Of a stretch of 64,000 nt of DNA, positions 46,856 through 56,558 are shown piece after piece. Both the position numbers and the translations under genes were made by a program. This DNA comes from Ignavibacteria bacterium (GTDB lineage Bacteria; Bacteroidota; Ignavibacteria; Kapaibacteriales; UBA961), in assembly GCA_016720145.1 (NCBI GenBank), contig JADJXV010000015.1, positions 1 to 64,000 of the forward strand, written 5' to 3'. A model generated the notes under the pieces. It saw only the letters and a program-made list of their open reading frames with translations, did not search any database and had not been told where the DNA came from. Numbering within the stretch: the first letter of the stretch is position 1; every line of letters starts with the position of its first letter.

Positions 46856-49603
46856 CTACACTAGGGCTTTCATCTTCCCCTTCCCCTTCACCTCGACAAA
46901 CATCCCACCCACATACCTCTCATACAACTCAAACAAAAAAACCATCCTATTAGCTTCATTCACAAATGGCTGCGAACGGTACGCGCTGTCAACTGCCTTG
47001 TCTAATTCATTGTGCGCTTTGACGAGTGCAGGTGGCATTGATCGTGGATCGTATAAAACCGCAAGTGAACTCTCCGGAAAAGCAGCCCGAGCATCTAATA
47101 CCTTTTGAGCCGCTGTCTCTATTGATTTGATTTGCTTCTCGGTCGGGGATTCCGGCCAAGGGAAGTTGTTGTACACGATGGTGTTGGAATATCGAAATCG
47201 ACTTTCTAATCTACCACAAACATTTTTCACCCAAGTCATGTGCATAATGGACATCAATACCCCAAATAAATATAAACTTGCATTTGGTAAAGCTGTACAT
47301 GAATTACTGACAATTGTGCTTGGTTTGAAAAAGCCAAATGGAATGTATATTCTTGTCTCGGATGAATGCTGTGGAATAACAATAAAGTTATCTTTTGGTT
47401 GGCGTATTTCAGAAAACAAGGATGGGGTTTTTGCTTGTTTCCTTACAGATTCCTTTGTACTGTTCTCTCTGAATATCCGAACTTTTTCTAATCGTTGAAT
47501 TACATGAGGCATACTTTTTAATTCCGATGGATTTGCATTCTCCAACCATAGACACCATCTATTCTTTCCATTAAGAAATTCGTGACTACTAAGTATTGGT
47601 TTAATATACTTAGCAGCGCTTGGCTCAATAGATAGAAATTCATCTTTCTCTTCATCTGTAAAAAAGAAATTACCATCATCAACAGGCTTGCTACCATACA
47701 CCATGCTCGGAACTTTATTTATTGGGTTTGTTCTTCCTAAGATTATTAAATCCTTTCCTTCAACCAAATAAGGATTGATATTCTTCACTTTAATCTCGTG
47801 CGGCTCTCCTTTAATATCATCATATTCAAATACTTTCTTATCTGTTGTATCATAATTCGCAAACCCTATAATTACAACATGAACGGCGGCATTTCCTCTC
47901 GCTTCATTGCTCCAACTAAATGTGCGATGGGCAAAATGAATTTTGATTTTGTAGAGATTATACAGCAAGCTCCATAATATTCCCGGCTGCTCTCCTTGTG
48001 CGATGGAATTTGTTGATACAAAGGCAGTTTTGATTTTCGTATTTTTCATGTATTGCGCTGCTTTCAAATACCAAGCAGTTACATAGTCTAATACACCAAT
48101 ACCTTTTACTCCTGTAAATACCTTTTCCATATCTGACTTCTGTTCTGCATTTTGAAGACTCTTCCCCACAAACGGAGGGTTACCAAGGATATACGACAGC
48201 TTAACTTTAGCAATAACAGACTCCCAATCTATTTGCAAAGCGTTACCATGAACAATCATTGCCGATTTTTTGAGGGGAAGTCGCGCGAAATAAAGACCAA
48301 ACTCATTGCTGATCAGCATATTCATTTGATGATCTATCAGCCACATTGCCACTTCCGCTATTCGCGCCGGAAACTCCTCGTATTCTATACCATACATCAT
48401 GTCCACATCGAGCAGAACTATCGTTTCGATACTCGTCACAAGTTCATTCTTGTAGAGTATGCGGAGAACGTCCAGCTCCAAAAGCCGTAATTCCCGGTAC
48501 GTGATCACCAAGATATTACCACATCCACATGCAGGATCAAGAAATTTCAGGTTGGCAAGCTTCCGGTGAAATTCTTGAAGTTTATACTTATTGCTTTTAC
48601 ATGCTTCAAACTCAGCGCGAAGTTCATCGAGAAAAAGCGGTTTGATAATTTTGAGAACATTTTTTTCGCTGGTGTAATGCGCACCTAAGTTCCGGCGTTC
48701 AACAGGGTTCATCACGCTTTGAAACATCGAACCAAATATATCAGGCGAAATCTTACTCCAATCCTGATAACAGCATTCGAGCAAGGCAAGGCGCATCTTA
48801 CTGTCAAAACTCGCAGTTGCAAGCGATTCATCAAACAGCTTTCCGTTCACATAAGGAAATTCCGAGAGCTGTTCATCAAGATTCTTGAAGCGTTTCGCTT
48901 CCGGTGTGTTCAGCACTTGGAAGAGTTCCTGAATGCGTGGCGCGAGGTCAGTGCCGTCTTCATTGGTACGCTGCTCGATGTAGTCCTGAAATTGTTGTTT
49001 TTGAAAGATGGTCGTATCCTCGGCAAAAAGGCAGAAAAGCAGTCGCACGAGATACACTTCGAGAGGGTGACCGTCATAACCGATTTCTTTCAGCCGGTCG
49101 TGGAGCTTGCCCATGAGTTCAGCAGCTTTGATATTGGCATGGTCTTGTTCTTTGAATACTTTCTTTTGGTAGTCGATAAGGGAGTTAAAGTGATGAACAT
49201 TATGAACAAATTCATTGAGTTTGAATTCGATTGTTCGTTCTTCTTTGAGATCATGCAGCCGGAAAATATCAAAGTCGGAGACGAGAATATATTTGGGGAG
49301 CTCATGTTGCGGAAGGCCGTGAAGATATGCCTTCGCTTGATCAAAGGCACGATCGAGGTTCTTGCCTTTAGATTTCATTTCGATGAGGATATTCCCTTTC
49401 CAAAGAAGATCGATATAACCGTCAGTTGTATCTGGGCGTTTTACTCGATGCTCAAACGTCGAGACCTTACGATTAGATATACCGAATACCTGAAAGAATT
49501 CGATGAGGAATTGTTTGGCTTCAGCTTCTTCCCGACGTGCCTCCATCCATTCTTTCGAGAAGTGGAAGGCGCGATCTTTGATTTCGTTCCAACTGAGGGT
49601 CAT
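46856..49603 (-). CDS. Type IIG restriction-modification enzyme (MmeI-like)
   Basis: A 915-residue single-chain restriction enzyme and methyltransferase. An N-terminal PD-(D/E)xK nuclease is visible as Asp65...Glu75-x-Lys77 (GYIDLLWKGNILIEMKSKG). A helical connector leads to the methyltransferase with motif I Asp356-Pro-Ala-Cys-Gly-Cys-Gly-Asn (FLDPACGCGNIL) and motif IV Asn475-Pro-Pro-Phe478 (ILGNPPFVG). The C-terminal ~270 residues (from about WCLWLENANP) form the target-recognition region. The length matches MmeI-family enzymes, which cut a fixed distance from an asymmetric site and methylate one strand. No separate subunit is needed. The reading frame is intact, so it is probably active. 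Confidence 0.88.
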   Translation of the reverse strand: MTLSWNEIKDRAFHFSKEWMEARREEAEAKQFLIEFFQVFGISNRKVSTFEHRVKRPDTTDGYIDLLWKGNILIEMKSKGKNLDRAFDQAKAYLHGLPQHELPKYILVSDFDIFRLHDLKEERTIEFKLNEFVHNVHHFNSLIDYQKKVFKEQDHANIKAAELMGKLHDRLKEIGYDGHPLEVYLVRLLFCLFAEDTTIFQKQQFQDYIEQRTNEDGTDLAPRIQELFQVLNTPEAKRFKNLDEQLSEFPYVNGKLFDESLATASFDSKMRLALLECCYQDWSKISPDIFGSMFQSVMNPVERRNLGAHYTSEKNVLKIIKPLFLDELRAEFEACKSNKYKLQEFHRKLANLKFLDPACGCGNILVITYRELRLLELDVLRILYKNELVTSIETIVLLDVDMMYGIEYEEFPARIAEVAMWLIDHQMNMLISNEFGLYFARLPLKKSAMIVHGNALQIDWESVIAKVKLSYILGNPPFVGKSLQNAEQKSDMEKVFTGVKGIGVLDYVTAWYLKAAQYMKNTKIKTAFVSTNSIAQGEQPGILWSLLYNLYKIKIHFAHRTFSWSNEARGNAAVHVVIIGFANYDTTDKKVFEYDDIKGEPHEIKVKNINPYLVEGKDLIILGRTNPINKVPSMVYGSKPVDDGNFFFTDEEKDEFLSIEPSAAKYIKPILSSHEFLNGKNRWCLWLENANPSELKSMPHVIQRLEKVRIFRENSTKESVRKQAKTPSLFSEIRQPKDNFIVIPQHSSETRIYIPFGFFKPSTIVSNSCTALPNASLYLFGVLMSIMHMTWVKNVCGRLESRFRYSNTIVYNNFPWPESPTEKQIKSIETAAQKVLDARAAFPESSLAVLYDPRSMPPALVKAHNELDKAVDSAYRSQPFVNEANRMVFLFELYERYVGGMFVEVKGKGKMKALV

Positions 49604-50395
49604 GTTGAATGTCCGTTTATAAAAGTATGGGAAAGTAGTATATGCCGGATTCGATTGACAAATGCAAATTAGTGTTTGACAAATTTATCCAATTTATCCA
49701 TAAACCTCAACTATTTATTAGTAATAGTACTGTTTTGTTAGCAGTATTAAAAATTATTACCGAAATAAAGAAATTTAGCACAAATACTGGTAATAAAATT
49801 ATCTCGGTAACTATAGAATAATAAATGAGATAAGTACTGAGTAATAAGGCACAACAAATAAACTCCTGATTTCAAAGCGTAGTAGCATTAGAATTGAAAA
49901 ATTCACGATTTTAGGACTCGTATGGATGACTGTAACGATATGAGAGGGGAGGTATCTTGAGAGTGAAACGCAAGTAGCTGAGATATTGAAAATCATGGGG
50001 TTACTTACATTGTACCTGAAGCTGGAGACACCGAAGAATCATGAAATATAAACTGAGTTAGTATTGAGCTGTATTGTAGAGAATTTCAGATTCTAGAACT
50101 CAAAGCGGTGGAACTCATAACTAATAAATAAATCAACTAAAGAATTATATTAGGGAGCAAGATTTTGAAGCGGTTCATTTAAGACTTTCTATCTTATCAG
50201 TACTCCAATTTTGTCCATACAATGAGGGAAAGTACAGCTGCTGAAGTTTGTAAATATTTATATGTAAAATTTGTTAGGAGACTGTTGATTAACCCTAAAT
50301 TCAGTGTATCAGTCTAAAACCCAATAATTTTAGGATGAAAGAATTACAATGTTGATTTTTGACATGACCCAAAAAAGGGGACACACTAATTTTCT
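49604..50395. other. Intergenic region, nothing recognised
   Basis: About 790 AT-rich bases between the type IIG gene and the ISL3-type element; no supportable gene or RNA. The part nearest 50395 may include the severed 3' end of the IS1182 element found on the other side of the ISL3 insertion. Confidence 0.4.
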
Positions 50396-50420
50396 GGGGA
50401 GCAGACATTTTTCATTTCAA

Positions 50421-51412
50421 TCAAGCGAACAATTTTTCTAATCGAAAAAGGAAGAATTTCACATCAGTTACGCCCCTCAGATTGGCTCTAAATCCTTTGA
50501 TTTTGGAATTGAATGACTCGACATAAGCATTAGTACTTCTGTTGTCGAAGAAGTTCAAGATTGAGTCCCAATGGCATTCTATTGAGTGAACTGCTGTGTT
50601 AAACTCTGGTATGTTCAAGGCTATTACTTTTTCTTTCCAGGATCTAAATTGTTCTGATGCGTTCTCTTTTGAAGTGTTCTCGTAGATACTTCTAAACGAA
50701 ATTGTTAATTTATAAACAGCTTCTAATACCGGGTATATTTTGAAAAGTAGAGCAGCTCTTTTTGATTGATTCGACGTCCATTCATGTTCAAATTTATAGA
50801 GTAAATAGCGACTTCTTGCAAGTAATTCCTTTAGTGTGTCTCCGTTTGAAAGTGTTTCAGATTGATATTTTTCGCCCTTTTCCTTTGACTCTTTGATCAG
50901 ATTGTTTTCTTCTGCTATCGCGTTCCAGCGATGCTGTACTCGGAGATGTTGCATGGCTTCCTGTACTAATCTCACTACATGAAAACGGTCTATAACGATG
51001 TTACTTTGAGGAAAACTATTTTTTGATGCCATGCCCATATTGCGAGCCATATCCATACTTACTTCTTTGACTGCCTCTCGTTGTGGTAATGGTATTCTTT
51101 CTAAAACTGCTTGTATTGTCTTGGCTTGCGTTCCATTGATGATTGCTACAACGCTCTTCTTATGACATGAATCCAAGCGCTTATTTGTTACTATCGTGTA
51201 GAGTTCACCTTTTGATAAGGCTACTTCATCTATGCTCAGATGCTCGCCTATATTCTCAGGATAAAGGACATACTCCTCTGCGTGTGATGCCTGTTCCCAG
51301 TTGTCAAATCCGCTTATTTGTTTCTTGTAATGTCGTTGAAGTGTTTGGTGCCTGATTCCATAATAGCTTGCGATTGTGCTGATCGTATCAGTCCGCGTCT
51401 CTACCTCTATCT
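50421..51412 (-). CDS. ISL3-family transposase, catalytic part (orfB)
   Basis: The catalytic domain of an ISL3-type DDE transposase: LSIDEVALSKGELYTIVTNK (first Asp), VSMDMARNMGMASKNSFPQS followed by IVIDRFHVVRLVQEAM (second Asp region) and NAYVESFNSKIKGFRANLRG (Glu). The frame has no ATG near its start; it stays open back to 51412, where it overlaps the end of the upstream orfA one base out of phase. Translation probably enters by -1 ribosomal frameshifting from orfA. If started alone, TTG at 51176 would remove the first catalytic Asp. Confidence 0.8.
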
Positions 51413-51765
51413 TTTAAAAAATCCGAAAGTTCTCGTGTTAATTTGGAACCCTCGGTGATAAAGCTGAAATCGCGGCGTAAGACTGTGCCATTCTCTTTAT
51501 GACGCCAGCGACGCTTCATTATACGAAGATAAACTGCCTTGCCGCGTAATGGGAAATCTTGGATTGTTGAGCTTTGCATGAAACCCTTAGATTCATAGTC
51601 AGATGATGAATAACCCGTCGGCAAATCGTTCTTCTCTTCAAAGTCGATTAGCCAATATTCAGTCTTATCTACATCGTATTTTAACTCAAATTTGGTAATT
51701 ATGAAGTACTGCGTCAGCTCAGAGGGAAACAGAGCACTCAGTAAAGATATGTCGATTGTAGGCAT
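51388..51765 (-). CDS. ISAon1-type transposase N-terminal region protein (orfA)
   Basis: A 125-residue frame that resembles the ISAon1 family transposase N-terminal region: FELKYDVDKTEYWLIDFEE, then DFPLRGKAVYLRIMKRRWRH with a basic DNA-binding-like stretch, then SKLTRELSDFLKDRGRDAD. It ends just past a TTTAAAA heptamer that allows a -1 shift into the catalytic frame, so the functional product is probably the fused OrfAB protein. Confidence 0.75.
   Translation of the reverse strand: MPTIDISLLSALFPSELTQYFIITKFELKYDVDKTEYWLIDFEEKNDLPTGYSSSDYESKGFMQSSTIQDFPLRGKAVYLRIMKRRWRHKENGTVLRRDFSFITEGSKLTRELSDFLKDRGRDAD
51412..51418 (-). promoter_or_regulatory. Slippery heptamer T-TTA-AAA for -1 frameshifting
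   Basis: On the minus strand orfA reads GAT TTT TTA AAA GAT. T-TTA-AAA is a classical -1 slippery sequence in the correct phase, and the -1 frame downstream (KIEVETRTDTISTIASYYG) joins directly to the catalytic domain. This supports programmed frameshifting rather than a mutation. Confidence 0.65.
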
Positions 51766-51783
51766 AGTGTTTTTATAGGCAAT

Positions 51784-53148
51784 TTAGACAATTCTAAAAT
51801 TCTGCTCCCCAACTTTTGATGGTGACTCCAAAAAAGTCATTGAGGAAAAACTACTTATTTGTTTTTTGACTGCATAATAGCAGGCATACACGACCATACG
51901 AACAAAATTCAAGAACAAAAGGAACTGTTTAGGCGTTCCCAATCCGAAGAGTGTTCTCATAAGTAATGAAAGATTAAAGCACGCGGTAGCGACTAAATAT
52001 CGCTTTCGAATATCTTCTACTCCTCGGAGGGTTGTCTTTCGTTGCCCCCCACAATCAAGTACATGGGCAAAGCTTCGCTCGACATACATCCCTCGGCGTT
52101 TCAGGAGTGCTTTCCCTTCTTTACTTTTGACGGCTACTCTGGCTACCTCGACGGCCGATGCTTCTTCATCTGATAATTTACTGATAGTTCTATTGATCTC
52201 TCGGTCCGGCATAACTGGTGTAATTTCAAAGGATTCTATAATTACTACTTCTCCGGCTTTGAAATACCCTTTATCGGTCGTTGCTGATTCTATTTGCTCT
52301 GCGGTAATCGGATCATCTGATGCATCGTTTAAGCGTATTTGTGCGGAGACTATCCGTTCTGAAAACAAATGACTATCGGCTCGGTCTCCTAAAAGTATAT
52401 CCGCATCAACAATTGCTCCTGTATCAAGGTCAACTGCGTGTTCGGGTTTATAGACCATATCAGTTGCTCCGTCTTTGGTTTGACCAACTTTTGCATCCGG
52501 GTCATGAGGATTGTGCCAGTCTTTGTTCGATGTCTTGCGATCTTTCCTTGTACGGTCAAATCGTGCAACTGCGGCTTTATCATCTGGATTAATGCCTGAT
52601 TCTTTGGCTAATTTCTGTATGTATTCTGCATAACTTTCTTCTGTCATTCTGTTTTGAAGCGAGCGTAAAGAGGCATTGGCTTCGATAATTGAAGAGTCCC
52701 ATGCAATGTTCTTTCCTTTAACTAATCCTTTGGATATCAATCCTTTGAGGATAATGGTAAAGAGACCGTCAAAGATAGTAGCCGGTAATCGGTGGCGAAT
52801 TATAGAAAGGGTTGAATGGTTGGGTGTTGATTCGATGAGCGAATAGCCAAGAAATGCTCTTATCGAAAGTGAATCGGCACAGCGAGAGGCAATACCGCGC
52901 TCGCTCGTGATATTCTCAAAAAAGCCAACCATCAGCATCTTAAAGTAAATTTCAGGGTCAATCGGTGGACGGCAATTCGACTTCTCGCTATAGTATGGCT
53001 CACAGAGGGTTCGAATTTTATTACCTAAATCAATTGAGTCAAGAACTTCATTGAGTTTAGTATAAAACGATATCTGTGGCTTGACCTGTAGCTCGTCTGT
53101 AGATATCCAAAATGTAGCTTGTGCCTGGACTGCCTTTTTACGTATCAT
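51784..53148 (-). CDS. IS1182-family transposase, C-terminus truncated by ISL3 element
   Basis: A 454-residue DDE transposase. The N-terminal domain (PPIDPEIYFKMLMVGFFENI, SIRAFLGYSL, TPNHSTLSIIRHRLP) and the first Asp in GKNIAWDSSIIEANAS are typical of IS1182. The second Asp region (ESATTDKGYFKAGEVVIIES) and Glu-containing MYVERSFAHVLDCGGQR complete the core. The last residues (from about VGEQNFRIV) derive from the ISL3 insertion at 51810, so the extreme C-terminus is lost, although the catalytic core is complete. Clear IS1182 inverted repeats could not be defined by eye. Confidence 0.82.
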   Translation of the reverse strand: MIRKKAVQAQATFWISTDELQVKPQISFYTKLNEVLDSIDLGNKIRTLCEPYYSEKSNCRPPIDPEIYFKMLMVGFFENITSERGIASRCADSLSIRAFLGYSLIESTPNHSTLSIIRHRLPATIFDGLFTIILKGLISKGLVKGKNIAWDSSIIEANASLRSLQNRMTEESYAEYIQKLAKESGINPDDKAAVARFDRTRKDRKTSNKDWHNPHDPDAKVGQTKDGATDMVYKPEHAVDLDTGAIVDADILLGDRADSHLFSERIVSAQIRLNDASDDPITAEQIESATTDKGYFKAGEVVIIESFEITPVMPDREINRTISKLSDEEASAVEVARVAVKSKEGKALLKRRGMYVERSFAHVLDCGGQRKTTLRGVEDIRKRYLVATACFNLSLLMRTLFGLGTPKQFLLFLNFVRMVVYACYYAVKKQISSFSSMTFLESPSKVGEQNFRIV

Positions 53149-53473
53149 AACTGAATGTATATTTGCATGTAACTATTTAATGATGTAACGACTTGGGTTG
53201 TATTTTATTGTAAATTTATAGCTAAATAATTAAATTAGTTTTTCAACAGTCTGTTAGGATGGTAACCGCTTTTTGGTTACATTTGCTCTTCAATAGAAAG
53301 GTGTTATTTTGTGGTTGAGTCTTTATAGTTTAACTCATTACAAAATTTACTTTTTGAAGCAACTTTCTTTGAATAATTTTTATATAGTTATGTGTTATCA
53401 TTTTGAAAGATGTTAGCCATTTTGATTTTTTCCCAAATATGGATAAGAATAAAATTCTTAAAGGAGATATTTC
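53149..53473. other. Intergenic region
   Basis: About 325 bases containing the presumed right end of IS1182 and the promoter of the downstream exoprotein. AAAGGAGATATTTC precedes the next ATG, a strong ribosome-binding site. Confidence 0.45.
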
Positions 53474-55582
53474 ATGAAAAACCTTTTCACTTCAACAGTT
53501 ACTATATCTAAATGTATGGTAGCATTCACTGCTCTGCTTCTCTTTTGTGTGACACCATCACTTCAAGCCCAATGGAAACAATGCAATGGTCTTTATAATA
53601 AGAAGATCACCGGACTCTTTACTATTGGAACTACTCTCTTTGCATACGATAATGGTCTGTTTAAAAGTACTGATAAAGGTGCTACATGGTCAAAGACCGA
53701 AATTGTACTGGGAAGTGATAGTCAGGTTAATGATATTATAGAATTCGGCGGTAAGCTCTTTGCCATAGGTAAAGGTGTCTATGCAAGCACAAATAATGGT
53801 GATACTTGGAAAAAGGTGAGTACGTATTCAATCGGAGATGCAATCACTACAATGGGGTCTGATATCTTTGTTGGTGGATATGAAGGATTTTGCAGAAGTT
53901 CAGATACAGGATCTACCTGGACTTGTTCACCATTTCCCATTCCTCATCATTATGTTTTATCATTGGCTACGATGGGTAATACTTTATTAGCAGGGCTAAA
54001 AAGTCAGAATCCTGATGAAGGTGGAGGTATTTACAGTAGTATTGATAATGGAAAAAGTTGGAATCTTATTGCATTTAAACACAAGTATGTTCGTAAACTT
54101 ATAGTCAAAGATCATTTTCTTTATGTAAGCACACATGCAGTTGATTATAATGATTTAGATAGAGATCCAGATACCGTTATAGGTCTTTATAGAAGTTCTG
54201 ATAATGGAGTTAGTTGGACAGCAATTCATCCAGGGTTTGAAAGCCGCTATGTTTCAACTTTTACGGTAAATGGTACTACTTTAACAGCAAGTTTCTTTCA
54301 AAGTGGGTTATATCAAAGTACCAATAACGGAGATAATTGGAGTGAAGTAAAGACAGAAGCTGATAATAAAGTTGTGTATAAATTAGCTACAATAGGTTCG
54401 GATATTTTTTCAAGTCCACAAAGTGGCGGTATATATAAAACTGCTGATGTAGGTGTTAGTTGGAATGAAGTTGGGCTGAAAAATCAATATGTTTATTCTC
54501 TTAATGCCGTTGATAATACAATTTATGTGGGTTCATCCCAAAACGGAATTTATTACAGCAAAGATAATGGCACTATTTGGAATTATGGAAAAATAGGTGT
54601 CGGTTCATTATCTGCAGTATCAATATATGGATACGGAAATACTGTTTTAGTTGGTACAAATGGGGGTGGGATTTATCAAAGTACAGATAGCGGGGTAAAT
54701 TGGAAAAGTTTTAATCCGCAACTTAATAATAGAACAATACAGTCGTTGGCAGTAATTGGTACTACTGTATTTGCCGGTACTGATAATGGTCTCCGATATG
54801 TAGATAAAGACAATGTATGGCAACTGGCTCCATCGGGTCAACCTGCTAAATCTCGAGCATTTGCAATTATCGGGAATACATTATATGGAGGAGGAAATGG
54901 AGGAGTTTCTATGACTTCCGATTATGGAGAGACGTGGACCAAAATAGGACTTGATACACAAAACATCACTATTCTCTCAGCTGTCGGAACAATTCTCTAT
55001 GCTTGTGATACTGATAAATTTATGCATATAAGTTCTGATTTTGGGGCAACATGGACAAAAACCGGAATGCCGAGTGTTGAAGTTATGTCATTTGTAGGTA
55101 ATGATAAAGCTCTTTTTATTGCTACAAAAGATTCAGGAGTATATCAAAGTACTGATAAAGGTACAACTTGGGCTCAAATGAACAAAGGATTGTCCAGTAA
55201 TGTTATCAATGTCATAACACTTAACGGTAAAACTCTCTTTGGCGGGGCAAATGGATCCAGTATGTGGATGTATGAAAATGCAGTATCCGTTTCAGAACCA
55301 CAAAATCATGATGAAAATATATCTGCAAATCAATTGAAAGTTTACCCGAATCCGGCATATTCATCAATTACCATAAGCAGAAGCAACTCTCAATTTACCC
55401 AAAACTCTCAAATTAGATATTCCATCAGTAGCCTAGTTGGTACTAAACTCATTGAAACCGAATCTTCACTCGAATCCTTCAAAATTCCTCTCAATGGAAT
55501 TCCACAAGGTGTCTATTTATTATCTGCTACTCAAGGAACAAAACAGATTACAACTAGCTTCATGGTCTTACAACAAGATTAA
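53474..55582 (+). CDS. Secreted BNR/sortilin-type beta-propeller protein with T9SS sorting domain
   Basis: A 702-residue exoprotein with a signal peptide (ending SLQAQW). It consists of about twelve repeats with the BNR/Asp-box-like signature S-x-D-x-G-x-T-W (for example SSDTGSTWTC, STDSGVNWKS, TSDYGETWTK, STDKGTTWAQ), forming one or two beta propellers. The C-terminal ~90 residues (LKVYPNPAYSSITISR to FMVLQQD) are a T9SS sorting domain. Such proteins are surface or secreted ligand- or glycan-binding scaffolds; no enzyme residues are evident. It lies within the integrative element, between ISs and the recombination module, and is followed by repeat array 3. Confidence 0.9.
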   Translation: MKNLFTSTVTISKCMVAFTALLLFCVTPSLQAQWKQCNGLYNKKITGLFTIGTTLFAYDNGLFKSTDKGATWSKTEIVLGSDSQVNDIIEFGGKLFAIGKGVYASTNNGDTWKKVSTYSIGDAITTMGSDIFVGGYEGFCRSSDTGSTWTCSPFPIPHHYVLSLATMGNTLLAGLKSQNPDEGGGIYSSIDNGKSWNLIAFKHKYVRKLIVKDHFLYVSTHAVDYNDLDRDPDTVIGLYRSSDNGVSWTAIHPGFESRYVSTFTVNGTTLTASFFQSGLYQSTNNGDNWSEVKTEADNKVVYKLATIGSDIFSSPQSGGIYKTADVGVSWNEVGLKNQYVYSLNAVDNTIYVGSSQNGIYYSKDNGTIWNYGKIGVGSLSAVSIYGYGNTVLVGTNGGGIYQSTDSGVNWKSFNPQLNNRTIQSLAVIGTTVFAGTDNGLRYVDKDNVWQLAPSGQPAKSRAFAIIGNTLYGGGNGGVSMTSDYGETWTKIGLDTQNITILSAVGTILYACDTDKFMHISSDFGATWTKTGMPSVEVMSFVGNDKALFIATKDSGVYQSTDKGTTWAQMNKGLSSNVINVITLNGKTLFGGANGSSMWMYENAVSVSEPQNHDENISANQLKVYPNPAYSSITISRSNSQFTQNSQIRYSISSLVGTKLIETESSLESFKIPLNGIPQGVYLLSATQGTKQITTSFMVLQQD

Positions 55583-55756
55583 TGAGCATCCCTCCGTTGT
55601 TTGGTCAAAACAATAAGATAGTATATTTGGAATAAGAGGAGAGAAGCAATGACCAAGCAGTGTGTTTTATGTAAACTATCAGAATTCGAGGTAAAAGTGG
55701 CATTGAAGTCGTTGTAAGACAGTATTTTTATGACAAGTACTGAAGATGACGAGTGA

Positions 55757-55935
55757 AGTGGTATCCTTTCACCGAAATAGGTGGAACGCTTTCACCGAAA
55801 CGAGTGGTATACTTTCACTGAAACGAGTGGTATTTTCACCGTTCTGAGTGGTACACTTTCACCGTTCTGAGTGGTATACTTTCACCGTAATGAGTGGTAC
55901 ACTTTCACCGTAATGAGTGGTAATCTTTGAACGGA
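55757..55935 (+). repeat. Array of 22-23 bp repeats (array 3)
   Basis: About eight units such as GAGTGGTATACTTTCACCGT and GAGTGGTACACTTTCACCGT in the same orientation as array 1. It lies between the BNR gene and the terminator of the recombination module. One unit lacks a few bases (TGGTATTTTCACC). Confidence 0.8.
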
Positions 55936-55962
55936 ATGTGAATATTCTGTAGAATTCGCAAT

Positions 55963-56006
55963 AAAAAAAAGCCCCTTGCTACAACTTATAACAAAGGGCG
56001 TTTTTG
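55963..56006 (-). terminator. Terminator of the xis/integrase side (minus strand)
   Basis: On the minus strand GCCCTTTG pairs with CAAGGGGC across about 16 bases (one unpaired G), followed by eight T. It lies immediately after the HTH gene stop at 56015. Confidence 0.75.
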
Positions 56007-56014
56007 TAGGAAAC

Positions 56015-56359
56015 TCATTTTGAGCATCCTTTCATCATTAAAATACCAGCATGTGAAATGGTTTGTTGTTTTATCTCCTCATTTGTCAACTGGCGACCTA
56101 CTCTGATGAACTCTGAGAGTTCAAGTCTGCTGAAATAAAGACGTTTGCCGCATTTTGAATAGGGGATTTCTTTTTTACTCGCTTTGGTGTAAACGGTTGC
56201 AATAGATAAGGTTAAATATTCTGCTGCCTCGGTGACATTCATCATATCTTTTGGCAATTTTGTGACACAGACTTCTCCAAAAAGCAATCCTTCAACCCGT
56301 TCTAAGCGTGTTAACAGTTCAGGGAAATCCTGTACCATTCGTTCGAATGTATAACTCAT
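56015..56359 (-). CDS. Excisionase-like helix-turn-helix protein
   Basis: A 114-residue protein. An N-terminal helical region (FPELLTRLERVEGLLFG) precedes a MerR/excisionase-type winged helix (MMNVTEAAEYLTLSIATVYT, then KKEIPYSKCGKRLYFSRLEL). This is the standard Bacteroidota element HTH_17 domain that binds att DNA and directs excision. It is on the same strand as the integrase, downstream of it, and is followed by a terminator. Upstream (56360-56558) the sequence repeats TTACCGAATTACTTACCG-like words that could be binding sites. Direction factor for the 45-kb element is the best guess. Confidence 0.78.
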   Translation of the reverse strand: MSYTFERMVQDFPELLTRLERVEGLLFGEVCVTKLPKDMMNVTEAAEYLTLSIATVYTKASKKEIPYSKCGKRLYFSRLELSEFIRVGRQLTNEEIKQQTISHAGILMMKGCSK

Positions 56360-56558
56360 AAAAATCCTTAAATAATAATATTACTAATATATTTAAGGGC
56401 TAGAACGCAAGTATTTTGCTCGGATTTTTACCGAAATTATTACTTTCTTTTTACTCTGTTATATTACGATAGTTAGTAAAATATTAGACCATTATTTACC
56501 CTAGTTCTTACCGATTACTTACCGAATTACTTACCGAATCCTTACCGGTAAGAATAAA

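Larger units (their letters stand above)
50396..51810 (-). mobile_element. ISL3-family (ISAon1-like) insertion sequence
   Basis: Short terminal inverted repeats GGGGAGCAGA (50396-50405) and TCTGCTCCCC (51801-51810) enclose two overlapping frames typical of the ISAon1 group. It lies at the 3' end of the IS1182 transposase gene, whose last eight codons and stop come from this element, so it inserted into IS1182. No clear target duplication was found. Confidence 0.75.

Noticed and set aside
48719..49672. 317-codon frame opposite the type IIG gene
   Set aside because: It is antisense to a clearly recognised restriction-modification enzyme and has no family features.
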